20,214 nt of DNA from DAOUBF01 sp034432795 (GTDB lineage Bacteria; Chloroflexota; Anaerolineae; DSLN01), in assembly GCA_034432795.1 (NCBI GenBank), contig DAOUBF010000054.1, positions 1 through 20,214 of the forward strand. The letters are read 5' to 3'. The notes below the pieces were generated by a model. The model was given only the letters and a program-made list of their open reading frames with translations. It had not been told where the DNA came from and did not search any database. Position 1 is the stretch's first letter; the number at the start of each line of letters is the position of its first letter. Shown piece after piece: positions 1 to 8,381 of this stretch. Both the position numbers and the translations under genes were made by a program.

Positions 1-3000
1 GGCTTTGCCCTTCACCTCAATAAAGTACAGGCGGTCGTTCGTCGGGTCCTTTGATTCTATGTCGTAACCGGGGTAGTCGTGCGGCATCTCGCGCGGCTCG
101 CGCCCCAGGCGGCGCTCCGCCTCCAGAACGGCAGCGATGGCCAGCCGGTCAATGCGCTCGCGCTCGGCCGGTGATACCTCGTCCGGTTCGGGCGTCTCCC
201 CACGCAGCCGGTTCACCAACGCCTGGGGCACGACGAGCGCCCCGCCGATGATGACCGGCGGAAGCGGGGCCAGGTGGCGCTCCTGCTCCAACTCCTCCAG
301 GCGCTGGCGCAGCCGCGCCTCAAGCTCATCCGCCCGCTGCCGCGCCAGCGCCGAGTTGATCTTCGCCATGGGCCGGCCCGCCAACTCTTGCACCTTCAGG
401 TCATTCGCCCGATGGTCCCAATACATGATCTCCTTCGTCAGCCGGTCTTTGACCGCCGCCTCGGTCTTGCGGATGAGGTCCTCTTTCCGCGCCCTGACCT
501 CGCTCAGATGCTGCGGGACAAGATGCTCCGCCGCATAGGCCAGGACCCGCGCTTCCAGGTCGTCACGCAGCCAGTCCGCGTCCAGGATCGGCGCAATCCA
601 GGTGCGTTCCTCGTCGGTGAGCGGGCGGTAGTCCAGATAGGGCGCATAGCCGGGGTGGGTCACCTGGCCGCTGGCGTCAATCTCCACGAACTGCATCTGG
701 CGCGAGACGATCCGACGGTGGCCGCTCCGGTCGGTGCGGGCGTCCTGAATAGAATGCTCCAGGTAAAACAGTGCCCGCACGTCTTCACTGCGGTTGTTCG
801 GGTCCACCAGCACCGCGCCACGCTTGAGCACGTCGCGGTAGCGTTCCAGGATCAGGTCAATCGTCGCGTCCAGCAGCGGATGGCCGGGGCAGATGAACGC
901 CGCCAGCGGCTTGCCGGGGACGGCGATCAGGTCCTTCTCAAACGTCACCCGCTCATACCGCGTCAGCACCGGCTCGCCCGTACCGATGACGCGGTCGCGT
1001 GCCCGGATCACGGCGGGGACGTGGGTGATCTCGTAGCGCTTCGGCTCACGCTCGCGCAGGCTGCCGCCCAGGTGCGCGAACGCCTCCCGGAAGAACGAGG
1101 CAATGAAGTGCGGCTGCAGGCGGCGGGCGGCGGCCCGCTCCATGTCCTCACGGATGCGCATGATCTGCGACAGGGTGAGCGTCTCGTGCGTCAGCGCCCG
1201 CTCCTCAATCAACTGCTGCAGGCGTTGGTAGTCCAGCGCCTGGTCAATCGCCTGCGTGAGCTTCTCCTGTACCTGGGGGTCGTCGCCGTAGCGGATAGCC
1301 TCAATAAGCAGGTCGCGCAGCGGCCGGTCGGTGAAGGTCTTGCCGAGCACGTCAAATACACTCCCGCCCAGCGCGGCACGCTGCTGTTCCAGTTTGGTCA
1401 GGAGACGATGGAAGACATCGCCCTCGCGGGTCTCCGGCGCCACGAGATTCCACAGGTGGCAGACCTCGGTCTGACCAATGCGGTGGATGCGCCCGAAGCG
1501 CTGCTCAATGCGGTTGGGATTCCAGGGCAGGTCGTAGTTGACCATGAGGTGCGCCCGCTGCAGGTTGATGCCCTCGCCTGCGGCGTCGGTGGCGACCAGG
1601 AAGAGCACATCCTTGTCCTGGGTGAACAGTTCCTGCCGCTTGCGCCGCTCTTCGCGCCCCAGGCTGCCATCAATCGTGATGACGGCTTCGGGCCGCCCGA
1701 TGAGTGTGCGGATACGGTCCGCCAGGTAGTTGAGCGTGTCACGGTGCTCGGTGAAGATGATCAGCTTGCGGCGGTGCCCCTGGGCGTCAAAGAGTTCGCT
1801 CACGGCCTCGGCCTCGCTCTTGCCCTGCAGCAGGCCGGATAGCTCCTCCCACTTCTTGTCCGTCCCGCTCTGGCGCACCTGCAGGGCGAGCCGTTCTAGC
1901 CGCTCTAGCGTCTTAATCTCCAGTTCCAGTTCAGCGATGGTGCGGGCTGCTGAGGCGCGGTCCACGACCTGCTCTTCGGTCTGCTCCACCTCCGCCGCGG
2001 GTGTCTCATCATAGTACTCGTCGGCGCTGTCTTCATCCAGGGGCAAGGCCAATCCCTCGGTCGTGTCTATGGGGGCATCCGCGCCGCGCTTGAGCAGCTT
2101 CTCCTCACGCAGCCGCCTCTCCAGTCGCTCGCGGCGGCGCTTGAGCGATTGGTAGATGGCTTCGGGCGACGAGGCCAGGCGGCGCTGCAAGATCGTGAGC
2201 GCGAAGCCGACCATGTTGCCCCGCCGCCCCTCGCCCTCACGGGCCAGCCGGTCGGCGCGGTTCATCTCCTCGCGCACGTAGTCGGTCACCTCACGGTAGA
2301 GACGGGCTTCGGGAGCGGAGAGCTTGTAGTTGACGGTGTAGGCGAAGCGCTCCGGAAAGAGCGGCTTGCCGTCAAACTTCACGAGTTGCTCCTTGACCAT
2401 GCGGCGCATCAGGTCGGAGGTGTCCACCACATGCACGCCGTCGCGGAAGCGGCCCTCAAAGCGGTCGGCGTCCAGCAGCGCCATGAACAACTGGAAATCG
2501 GCTTCCTTGCCGTTGTGGGGCGTGGCGGTCAGGAGCAGGAAGTGGCGCGTGATCTTGCCCAGGAGCTGGCCGAGCCGGTAGCGTTTGGTGGCTTTCACTT
2601 CATCGCCGAAGAACGAGGCCGACATCTTGTGGGCTTCGTCCACGACGATGACATCCCAATCGGTGAGCGCGAGTTTGGCCTGGATGTCTTCGTTGCGGCT
2701 CAACTGGTCAAGGCGGCAAATGATCAGGTTGTGCTCGGCAAAAGCATTGCCGCTCCGCGCTGTCTCCATCATCTCACGGCTCATGATTTCAAAAGGCAGG
2801 TGGAATTTCTGGTAGAGTTCATCCTGCCACTGCTCGCACAGGCTGCCGGGGCAGACGACCATGCAGCGCTGGAGGTCGCCGCGCACCAGCAGTTCCTTGA
2901 GGAACAGGCCGGTCATGATGGTCTTGCCCGCGCCGGGGTCGTCGGCCAGGAGAAAGCGCAGGGGCTGCCGCGTCAGCATCTCGCCATAGACAGCGGTGAT

Positions 3001-3327
3001 CTGATGGGGCAGCGGCTCAATGAGCGAGGTGTGGACGGCCAGGAGCGGGTCAAAAAGGTGGGCCAGGCGGATGCGATAGGCTTCCGAGACCAGGCGGAAG
3101 AGCGCCCCATCGCCGTCAAAGCTCCAGGGGCGTCCCGCCGTGACGATCTCCAGCGCCGGCTCGCGGTCGCGGTAGAGGAGTTCGTTACCGAGTCGGCCGG
3201 CAGCGTCTTTATAGGTCAATTCAACGACTGTGCTGCCGAACCACTTCACATCCACGACGGTGACCGGCCCATCGGGCAGGATGCCCTTGACCGTCGCACC
3301 GCGTGTCAGGTCTTCCAGGCGAGCCAC
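1..3327 (-). CDS. SNF2-family helicase with C-terminal DUF3883 domain, 3' end beyond window
   Basis: Open minus-strand frame of 1109 codons that runs off the left edge without a stop. Start is GTG at 3327, directly after an in-frame TAA and 10 nt after AGGAGG; no early ATG exists. Visible motifs: Walker A DDPGAGKT (129-136), DEAH box (230-233), TATPHNG motif III (267-273), VATDAAGEG (helicase motif V, D581), and QRFGRIHRIGQ (609-619, motif VI with R613 and R616). A charged, acidic and coiled-coil-like stretch lies between the two RecA lobes. The last visible residues carry GYDIES (1087-1092) and FIEVKGK (1102-1108), the DUF3883 signature, which resembles a PD-(D/E)XK nuclease core. Known: this RapA/HepA-like group with LADDPGAGKT occurs in DISARM (DrmD) and in other defence-linked loci. 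Inference: an ATP-driven DNA translocase, possibly with a nuclease domain, in a defence or DNA-repair locus. The exact system cannot be named without the genes to the left. Confidence 0.9.
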   Translation of the reverse strand, partial: MARLEDLTRGATVKGILPDGPVTVVDVKWFGSTVVELTYKDAAGRLGNELLYRDREPALEIVTAGRPWSFDGDGALFRLVSEAYRIRLAHLFDPLLAVHTSLIEPLPHQITAVYGEMLTRQPLRFLLADDPGAGKTIMTGLFLKELLVRGDLQRCMVVCPGSLCEQWQDELYQKFHLPFEIMSREMMETARSGNAFAEHNLIICRLDQLSRNEDIQAKLALTDWDVIVVDEAHKMSASFFGDEVKATKRYRLGQLLGKITRHFLLLTATPHNGKEADFQLFMALLDADRFEGRFRDGVHVVDTSDLMRRMVKEQLVKFDGKPLFPERFAYTVNYKLSAPEARLYREVTDYVREEMNRADRLAREGEGRRGNMVGFALTILQRRLASSPEAIYQSLKRRRERLERRLREEKLLKRGADAPIDTTEGLALPLDEDSADEYYDETPAAEVEQTEEQVVDRASAARTIAELELEIKTLERLERLALQVRQSGTDKKWEELSGLLQGKSEAEAVSELFDAQGHRRKLIIFTEHRDTLNYLADRIRTLIGRPEAVITIDGSLGREERRKRQELFTQDKDVLFLVATDAAGEGINLQRAHLMVNYDLPWNPNRIEQRFGRIHRIGQTEVCHLWNLVAPETREGDVFHRLLTKLEQQRAALGGSVFDVLGKTFTDRPLRDLLIEAIRYGDDPQVQEKLTQAIDQALDYQRLQQLIEERALTHETLTLSQIMRIREDMERAAARRLQPHFIASFFREAFAHLGGSLREREPKRYEITHVPAVIRARDRVIGTGEPVLTRYERVTFEKDLIAVPGKPLAAFICPGHPLLDATIDLILERYRDVLKRGAVLVDPNNRSEDVRALFYLEHSIQDARTDRSGHRRIVSRQMQFVEIDASGQVTHPGYAPYLDYRPLTDEERTWIAPILDADWLRDDLEARVLAYAAEHLVPQHLSEVRARKEDLIRKTEAAVKDRLTKEIMYWDHRANDLKVQELAGRPMAKINSALARQRADELEARLRQRLEELEQERHLAPLPPVIIGGALVVPQALVNRLRGETPEPDEVSPAERERIDRLAIAAVLEAERRLGREPREMPHDYPGYDIESKDPTNDRLYFIEVKGKA

Positions 3328-3445
3328 GCCAGTTTACCCTCCTAAGAGAATTATTCCGCCACCATGCCGCTAAATACGACAGCGGTTTGGAGCTTTGGGT
3401 ACAGCTCGTGACCGCCTGGGGTTAAGCCGGTAGTAAGACAGAGCC

Positions 3446-3478
3446 TATCAACCCCGATCGCGCATGGTGGGGTTGATA
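3446..3478. repeat. Perfect 10-bp dyad at the helicase transcription start
   Basis: TATCAACCCC (3446-3455) and GGGGTTGATA (3469-3478) are perfect inverted copies around a 13-nt centre. On the minus strand the dyad begins about 7 nt after the -10 box of the helicase promoter, so it covers the predicted start site and first transcribed bases. It could be an operator for a dimeric repressor or a 5'-terminal mRNA hairpin. No T-run follows, so it is not a normal terminator. Confidence 0.6.
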
Positions 3479-3484
3479 ATATTG

Positions 3485-3512
3485 ATTATATTCTTCCCGG
3501 TCACAAAAGCAA
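3485..3512 (-). promoter_or_regulatory. sigma70-type promoter of the SNF2 helicase gene
   Basis: On the minus strand, TTGCTT (3512-3507), a 16-bp spacer and TATAAT (3490-3485). The predicted start is near 3478, giving a 5' UTR of about 150 nt before the GTG at 3327. The -10 is consensus and the -35 matches four of six bases. Confidence 0.55.
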
Positions 3513-3527
3513 TCTTAGCAGAATTAG

Positions 3528-3554
3528 TAGGGGCAGGCCTTGTGCCTGCCCCTA
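3528..3554. repeat. TAGGGGC...GCCCCTA palindrome, possible terminator of the aminotransferase gene
   Basis: An 11-bp stem (TAGGGGCAGGC with GCCTGCCCCTA) and a 5-nt loop lie 9 bp past the aminotransferase stop codon. It may end that transcript, but no clear U-tract follows on the minus strand. Weaker look-alikes occur at 10199-10222 and 15019-15034, all intergenic, which suggests a dispersed small palindromic repeat. Confidence 0.6.
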
Positions 3555-3563
3555 TGACTTCTA

Positions 3564-4934
3564 TCAGGCGGCCGCCGCACGGGCCCCAGCGGCCTGCGGC
3601 AGCATCTCCTCCTCGGCCTCGGTGAGCGCCTCATCCAGGATCGCCAGCGCCTCGTCCACCAGGTCACGGGTGATGTTCAGCGCCGGCGAGATGCGGATGG
3701 TGCTCATGCCCGCGCCCAAGAGCAGCAGCCCCTTCTCAAATGCCTTGTATACCACCGCATCGCGCAGGCTGCGCGCCGGGACCTTCGTCTGCTGGTCCTC
3801 CACCAACTCAATGCCGATCATCAGGCCCTTGCCACGGATGTCGCCGATGCTGGGGTGGCGTGGGCGGATTTCGGCGAGCGCATCCAGGATGTAGTCGCCC
3901 ATCTCGGCGGCATTCTGCATGTAGCCGTTCTCAATCAGGCGGATGGTCGCCAGCGCCGCCACGCAGGAGAGCGGGTTGCCGCCGAAGGTGTTGCCGTGCG
4001 ACCCCGGCCCCCAGATCATCAGCGACTTGCGGGCGATCATCGCACCCAGCGGCAGGCCCGAAGCGATGCCCTTCGCTGCGCATACGATGTCCGGCTGCAC
4101 GCCGAAGTGCTCAATCGCCCACCACTTGCCCGTGCGGCCCATCCCCGACTGGACCTCATCCACAATCAGCAGGATGTCGTATTTATCGCACAACTGGCGC
4201 AGGCGCGGGAAGAAGTGCGGCGCCGGCCAGACATAGCCCCCCTCGCCCTGCACCGGCTCTACCAGGATACCGGCGACATCGTTCGGCGGCACCGCCGTAG
4301 CGAACAGCACATTCTCTATATAGTCCACCACGGCATCGCCATAGTCGCCATAGGTGATCGCCAGCACAGGCCGGTAGGGGTTGGGGAAGGGGACGTGGCT
4401 CACGCCGGGCATGGGGAAGGAGAAGCCTTCGCGTTGGACCACTTTGCTCGCGGTGAAGGCCAGCGATCCCATGCTGCGCCCGTGGAAGCCGCCATAGAAG
4501 CCGATGAAGCGGTTGCGCCCCGTGTAATAGCGCGCCAACTTGATGGCCGCCTCCACCGTCTCGGTGCCGGAGTTGGTGAAGAACACCTGCGCCTCCTCAT
4601 CAAACGGCGCGATGCGGTTCAGTTCCTCGGCCAGCTCAATCTGGGGTGGGTAGTAGAAATCCGTGCCGGACATGTGCAGGAACTGGTCGGCCTGGGCCTT
4701 GATGGCGGCCACGACCTCCGGGTGGCAATGGCCGGTGGCGCAAACCGCCACGCCAGCGTTAAAGTCAATGTAGCGGTTGCCGTCCACGTCCCAGACCTCA
4801 GAGCCTCGGCCTCTGGCCATGACGAAGGGGTACGAGCGGGTGTATGACGGTGAGATGCGCGCCGCATCGCGGGCGACGTATTCCTGTGCTTTCGGTCCTG
4901 GTATCATTCTCTTGGTACTCATGGGTACTCCCAT
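3564..4934 (-). CDS. Class III PLP aminotransferase (4-aminobutyrate / ornithine aminotransferase or amino-acid racemase group)
   Basis: 456 aa, full length for the family. It is a fold-type I PLP enzyme: NSGTETVE (121-128) and GFHG (149-152) bind the cofactor, the IVDEVQSG segment holds D259/E260, the Schiff-base lysine is K288 in AAKGIASG, and TFGGNP (316-321) is the phosphate-cup motif from the partner subunit. The N-terminal PGPKAQEY...ISPSYTRSYPFVM pattern is typical of the group that includes archaeal-type 4-aminobutyrate/ornithine aminotransferases and the related Thermococcales amino-acid racemases, so the exact substrate cannot be fixed from sequence alone. ATG at 4934 is preferred because AAGGAG lies 5 nt upstream; a second in-frame ATG at 4922 (residue 5) is possible. 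The two ATGs fall in a small hairpin (ATGGG/CCCAT). The gene is monocistronic by position, behind a promoter at 5386-5415 and a long leader. The C-terminus is an alanine-rich tail. Confidence 0.9.
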   Translation of the reverse strand: MGVPMSTKRMIPGPKAQEYVARDAARISPSYTRSYPFVMARGRGSEVWDVDGNRYIDFNAGVAVCATGHCHPEVVAAIKAQADQFLHMSGTDFYYPPQIELAEELNRIAPFDEEAQVFFTNSGTETVEAAIKLARYYTGRNRFIGFYGGFHGRSMGSLAFTASKVVQREGFSFPMPGVSHVPFPNPYRPVLAITYGDYGDAVVDYIENVLFATAVPPNDVAGILVEPVQGEGGYVWPAPHFFPRLRQLCDKYDILLIVDEVQSGMGRTGKWWAIEHFGVQPDIVCAAKGIASGLPLGAMIARKSLMIWGPGSHGNTFGGNPLSCVAALATIRLIENGYMQNAAEMGDYILDALAEIRPRHPSIGDIRGKGLMIGIELVEDQQTKVPARSLRDAVVYKAFEKGLLLLGAGMSTIRISPALNITRDLVDEALAILDEALTEAEEEMLPQAAGARAAAA

Positions 4935-5379
4935 CCTTTCTCCTTACGCTTGATACTCCTGGATTAACCTCGTGATGGCTGACTGCTCATGCGACGAACG
5001 TGCCTGGTGCATGCCCGGATCACAGGCGTCCGGGTGCGGTTCCATCTGGCGGAAGCTCACGCTCCGAAGCCCGGATAGGCCCCTGCCTGGCCCCCTGCAA
5101 CATCCGATTGAGACGGCCACGGCGCGGGAGCGACTTCCTTCAGCGAGTCAGTTGGGGCGGGCGTTCAAGAAAGGGGGGAGGATGACGTAAACAACGCAGG
5201 TTCAGCCAGCGCGGGTGCGCCGGATAACCGCATGGTCGGGAAAGCGGGATTACGGTCGTAGGCCCAGCCATTCGGGCTGAGCGCAGCCGGCCCTGGTGAA
5301 ACGGCGCCATAGAAAGCACGTGAACAGGTCCTTAGATGTGTCCATTTGCCCGAAAAGCCACCTCTCAGTGTGGCTCACT
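4935..5379 (-). promoter_or_regulatory. Long (about 440 nt) leader of the aminotransferase gene; no convincing protein gene
   Basis: From the predicted start near 5379 to the ATG at 4934 there is no supported gene. Visible structures on the transcribed strand: an early AGCCAC/GTGGCT hairpin followed by TTTT (about 5350-5370); competing GGCTG/CAGCC/GGCTG segments (5268-5292) that can form either of two hairpins; a GTGA-tetraloop stem near 5050-5066; and a CCCGGA/TCCGGG hairpin (5014-5034). A 31-codon reading frame (ATG at 5345, TAA at 5252-5250) begins about 35 nt into the leader without a good ribosome site. I could not match it to tmRNA, RNase P RNA, SRP RNA or a riboswitch that I know. The function is unknown; a regulatory RNA or attenuator is inference. 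Confidence 0.35.
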
Positions 5380-5385
5380 GGCTTC

Positions 5386-5415
5386 ATTATAAAGTAGGGT
5401 CAATGGGCCTGTCAA
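5386..5415 (-). promoter_or_regulatory. Near-perfect sigma70 promoter upstream of the aminotransferase leader
   Basis: On the minus strand TTGACA (5415-5410), an 18-bp spacer and TATAAT (5391-5386): both hexamers are consensus. It lies 13 bp beyond the terminator stem of the upstream secreted-protein gene, so that T-rich tail overlaps the -35. Transcription should start near 5379. Confidence 0.75.
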
Positions 5416-5428
5416 GTGAGAAGAAAGT

Positions 5429-5461
5429 CAACGCCCCACAGGGCTATCCTGTGGGGCGTTG
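5429..5461 (-). terminator. Intrinsic terminator of the secreted-protein gene
   Basis: A perfect 14-bp stem (CAACGCCCCACAGG with CCTGTGGGGCGTTG) with a 5-nt loop lies 31 bp past the stop codon of the 925-aa gene. On the minus strand it is followed by the T-rich stretch ACTTTCTTCTCACTT. Confidence 0.85.
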
Positions 5462-5492
5462 GATGGTTCCCCGGTTGTGTGACAGGCGCGGC

Positions 5493-8270
5493 TTACGGGC
5501 CGCTGCGCTGAATGATGGGAAGCAACAACCGATTGGGCAGGGGTTGCCCACAGACAACCGGCCGGTAACTGACCACGATGTCATCAATATGCACACCGTC
5601 CGCTGTCACCCCGGGGTCCGTCACCAGGCGGAAGCGGATGCGGGCCTGGGCGATATTCGCCAGTTGCGGCGCCTGGGCCACGATCTCAGTCCAGGCCATC
5701 TGCGTCCCATTTAGGGTGAGCAGGGGATCGGTCGTGTTCCAGGTCGTGCCGTCGTTGGTGGAATATTCCAGGTACATGTAATCGTAGCCGGATTCCAGCG
5801 CGTACTTGTACCAGCCGGTGATCTCAACCCCTGTCTTCCCACTCAGATCCAGCCTGGGCGAGATCATCCACTTGTTCTGGTTGTTGCCATAGGGGCCACC
5901 CGGGCTGTCCGTCCAGGAGTGGGTGGGGCTGTGGGAGTCCTCATCGGTGATTTGCCACGGCGGTGAGGTCCCGCCAAACGTCCAGCCGATATTGCCCATT
6001 TCCACCGTATCCGTGAGGACGGCGACAGGCGGCTGGGGGATATTGGTAGAGCGGGTAAAGGTGATGGGGAATGTGCCCTGGGCGGTGGCGACGTCTTCGC
6101 GGAAGGTCAGCACCGTCCCACAGGTCACGCTGCTATCCACATCAAACTGGAACGGTGTGGGGTTCCAGGCTGTCTGGCCCGCGTTGATATTGGGATAGGC
6201 GGCTGTGGGCACGTCCACGGTCACCCCCGGCGTCAGCGCGGTCAGCGTGCCGTTGATCTGCGTGGCCGTGATCGCGCCGATATTGGTCAGGCTGACATAT
6301 AGCTTGAGGTCCTGCTCGCCCGGATCGGGGTAGCCGTTGCAGTTCCCGCCAGGGCCACAGTCATCCACCGTGTTAGAGCTATAGGCCAGGTAAGGCACCG
6401 GGTTCAGCAAGATGTCGGGGGCGGTTGTCGTCTGGTTGGCGACAACGACGACGCCGGAGACACCCCCAGGGTCCGGATAGCCGGGAGGCAGCGGCCCGGC
6501 GGTGATGGCGTAGGTGCCCGGTAGGACACGCGCCACGTAGCTGCCATTGGCGTCCGTCTGCACCGTAAGGGTCTCCACCGTTCCTGCCACGACGACGGGG
6601 GCGCCAACCACGGGGCCGCCGGTGACCGCATTGAGCACACGCCCGGTGACGCTGCCCAGGGCCTGGCCACAGGCGGGGAACTTGAAGGCGCCGATGCGCG
6701 TCTGCCAGTTGTTGCCCGATGTGATGTAGTACTCGTTGGTGTACCAGAAAGTACAATCGTCTGTCGGGTCCACCGTCATGGCGCTGTAGTCGCCCCAGCG
6801 GCTGATTCCAATTTGTGAGCCTGTGCCTTCAATCAGGCTGGCTTCGTTCTGGGGCAACTCCCCCAGCGCCTCGCCGTTGCGTCGCCCGGCGTAGCGGATG
6901 GAGGGGTACATACTGGAACTGGAGACGCTGTAGCCCAGGGCGACGTTGCCATCGCGGTCGGCAGCGATGCTCCCCATCCAGCGATGCCGGGTGGCATCGG
7001 GCACATAGGTGCCTTGCTGATAGACATAGGGGGTGCCGCCGGGGTCGCGGATCTCGTACCAGCGCGGCACGGCACGGCCATCTACATCCACAGTATGGTT
7101 GGCGAAGAGCGCTTCGTGGGTGCCGTAGTTGCGATACTGCAGCCAGTGCATCAGGCGGAAGCTCAGGCTATCAAGCAAGGTGGTTGTGCCCTGCTGGGGC
7201 ACATCCCCCGCTGGCTCAAACGGCTCAATCTCCAACTGGGTTGGCCCGGTGAGCGTCCCGGTGATCACAGGCGACCACTCCACGTGGAACTCCCACAGGT
7301 TGAAGACATTGGGATACTCCACCGAGGCCAGGTAGTTGGGGGAGCCGGTCGGCGGCAGCGTGCCGCGCAGGTTGCTGGGCAACAGGCTGCCGCACTCGCC
7401 CTGTAGACAGGTGTCAAAGTAGATAGAGCGCAGCGGTCCCCCCGCGATCAGGGCAGCGCGGTCCAGCGCCCAGGTGCGCACGAAGAACTCGCCGGCGTGC
7501 GCCCCCTCGCCGAACATGTTATCGGTCATGTAGTAGGCGTCCGGCCAGACGCTGAGCTTGGGATAGTCTGGGAAGAAGTCACCGGTGGGGTAGGTGACCA
7601 GGCCGTAGAAGTACCAGCCGCCGCTGACAGGATCACCGGTCTGTGAGACGGCGATGCATTCATAGTAGGGTGGTGTGACGGTGAAGTCGGTAATGATCCA
7701 GCGGTCGGCCATGGGGTCATAGAGGACAATGGGGTCACCGTAGTTGCCTGTATCGCACGGCCCAGGGCCGGGGAAGAAGGTGTTAAAGGTGACGCCGACC
7801 AGGCGCTGGCCATCCGACTTGCGGAAGATGCCGATGGAGGTGTTGACGGTCTGAATGTAGTGGGTGGGGCCGACATCGCCGTTGGTGTCCGGCGGCCAGC
7901 CCGCGCCGAACTGGGAGAAGTTCAGGCCGGGAAAGCTGATGATCGGCGGGGGCATCTGTCCGTTCCCGCTGAAAATTGCCTCGGCTCTGCCCACGCCGCC
8001 TAAAGCCGAGGCGCGGGTCTCGCCCGGCGTGAGACGCAGTGGGAACTCCTGTGGCGTGACCTCCTCCTTAATTTGAGGCAGGTCGCGCAGGTCGCCATTG
8101 AACACAATTGGGCCAATCCCCTCCTGGATGAACGGCCCCCGCACCGCGTACTTAGGCAGTTGGGCGGGCGGTTTAAGGGGCGGCGCTGCCTGCGATGATG
8201 CGGCGCTGAGGGCAACCAGTAGGGCCAGCCCGCTAAGCAGGCTGAGTGCAAGCGCACGGCTGAGTCTCAT
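5493..8270 (-). CDS. Secreted multidomain protein with propeller-like, carboxypeptidase-regulatory-like and MAM/ImmA-like domains
   Basis: 925 aa. The N-terminus (about 1-29) is a Sec signal peptide: MRLSR, then a leucine/alanine core and an ASSQAA cleavage region. Residues about 115-540 form a repeat-rich, aromatic, probably beta-propeller module with GWPPDTNGDVGP and GDYSAMTVDPTDDCTFWY, patterns seen in many exported proteins of unknown role. About 545-625 is a carboxypeptidase-regulatory-like beta domain (GSVTGRVLNAVTGGPV, TDANGSYVARVLPGTYAI). A middle region resembles a CARDB/NEW3-like beta sandwich, and about 770-905 is a jelly-roll-like module (WMISPRLDLSG, DDIVVSYR) as in immune-inhibitor-A type proteins. 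It ends LLLPIIQRSGP. No protease zinc motif was seen, so it is probably a surface-binding or structural protein. ATG at 8270 has AAGGAGG 4 nt upstream. It is divergent from the DUF3105 gene and closed by the terminator at 5429-5461. Confidence 0.85.
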   Translation of the reverse strand: MRLSRALALSLLSGLALLVALSAASSQAAPPLKPPAQLPKYAVRGPFIQEGIGPIVFNGDLRDLPQIKEEVTPQEFPLRLTPGETRASALGGVGRAEAIFSGNGQMPPPIISFPGLNFSQFGAGWPPDTNGDVGPTHYIQTVNTSIGIFRKSDGQRLVGVTFNTFFPGPGPCDTGNYGDPIVLYDPMADRWIITDFTVTPPYYECIAVSQTGDPVSGGWYFYGLVTYPTGDFFPDYPKLSVWPDAYYMTDNMFGEGAHAGEFFVRTWALDRAALIAGGPLRSIYFDTCLQGECGSLLPSNLRGTLPPTGSPNYLASVEYPNVFNLWEFHVEWSPVITGTLTGPTQLEIEPFEPAGDVPQQGTTTLLDSLSFRLMHWLQYRNYGTHEALFANHTVDVDGRAVPRWYEIRDPGGTPYVYQQGTYVPDATRHRWMGSIAADRDGNVALGYSVSSSSMYPSIRYAGRRNGEALGELPQNEASLIEGTGSQIGISRWGDYSAMTVDPTDDCTFWYTNEYYITSGNNWQTRIGAFKFPACGQALGSVTGRVLNAVTGGPVVGAPVVVAGTVETLTVQTDANGSYVARVLPGTYAITAGPLPPGYPDPGGVSGVVVVANQTTTAPDILLNPVPYLAYSSNTVDDCGPGGNCNGYPDPGEQDLKLYVSLTNIGAITATQINGTLTALTPGVTVDVPTAAYPNINAGQTAWNPTPFQFDVDSSVTCGTVLTFREDVATAQGTFPITFTRSTNIPQPPVAVLTDTVEMGNIGWTFGGTSPPWQITDEDSHSPTHSWTDSPGGPYGNNQNKWMISPRLDLSGKTGVEITGWYKYALESGYDYMYLEYSTNDGTTWNTTDPLLTLNGTQMAWTEIVAQAPQLANIAQARIRFRLVTDPGVTADGVHIDDIVVSYRPVVCGQPLPNRLLLPIIQRSGP

Positions 8271-8381
8271 GCTACCTCCTTGATAGGCTCATGGGTGGGG
8301 GGCGAAGCCTTTCAAGCGTGGGAGCATACACTATAAACCTGCGTAGCGCAAATGGGGCTGGCGATTGGACTCGCGCCCGGT

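Noticed and set aside
274..3345. Long plus-strand reading frames of 522 and 398 codons across the left end
   Set aside because: They are antisense to the SNF2 helicase, whose minus frame shows all motifs; their sequences are low-complexity and unlike any family.
3855..4847. 330-codon plus-strand frame opposite the aminotransferase
   Set aside because: High-GC antisense shadow; the minus frame has the complete PLP motifs.
4972..5190. 72-codon plus-strand frame in the aminotransferase leader
   Set aside because: No ribosome site, no family resemblance, and no promoter on that strand.
4935..5379. tmRNA, RNase P RNA or SRP RNA
   Set aside because: The diagnostic conserved segments of each were looked for on the transcribed strand and not found.
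5386..5404. TTGACC six bases before TATAAT as a promoter
   Set aside because: A 6-bp gap is not workable; the TTGACA 18 bp away is the real -35.
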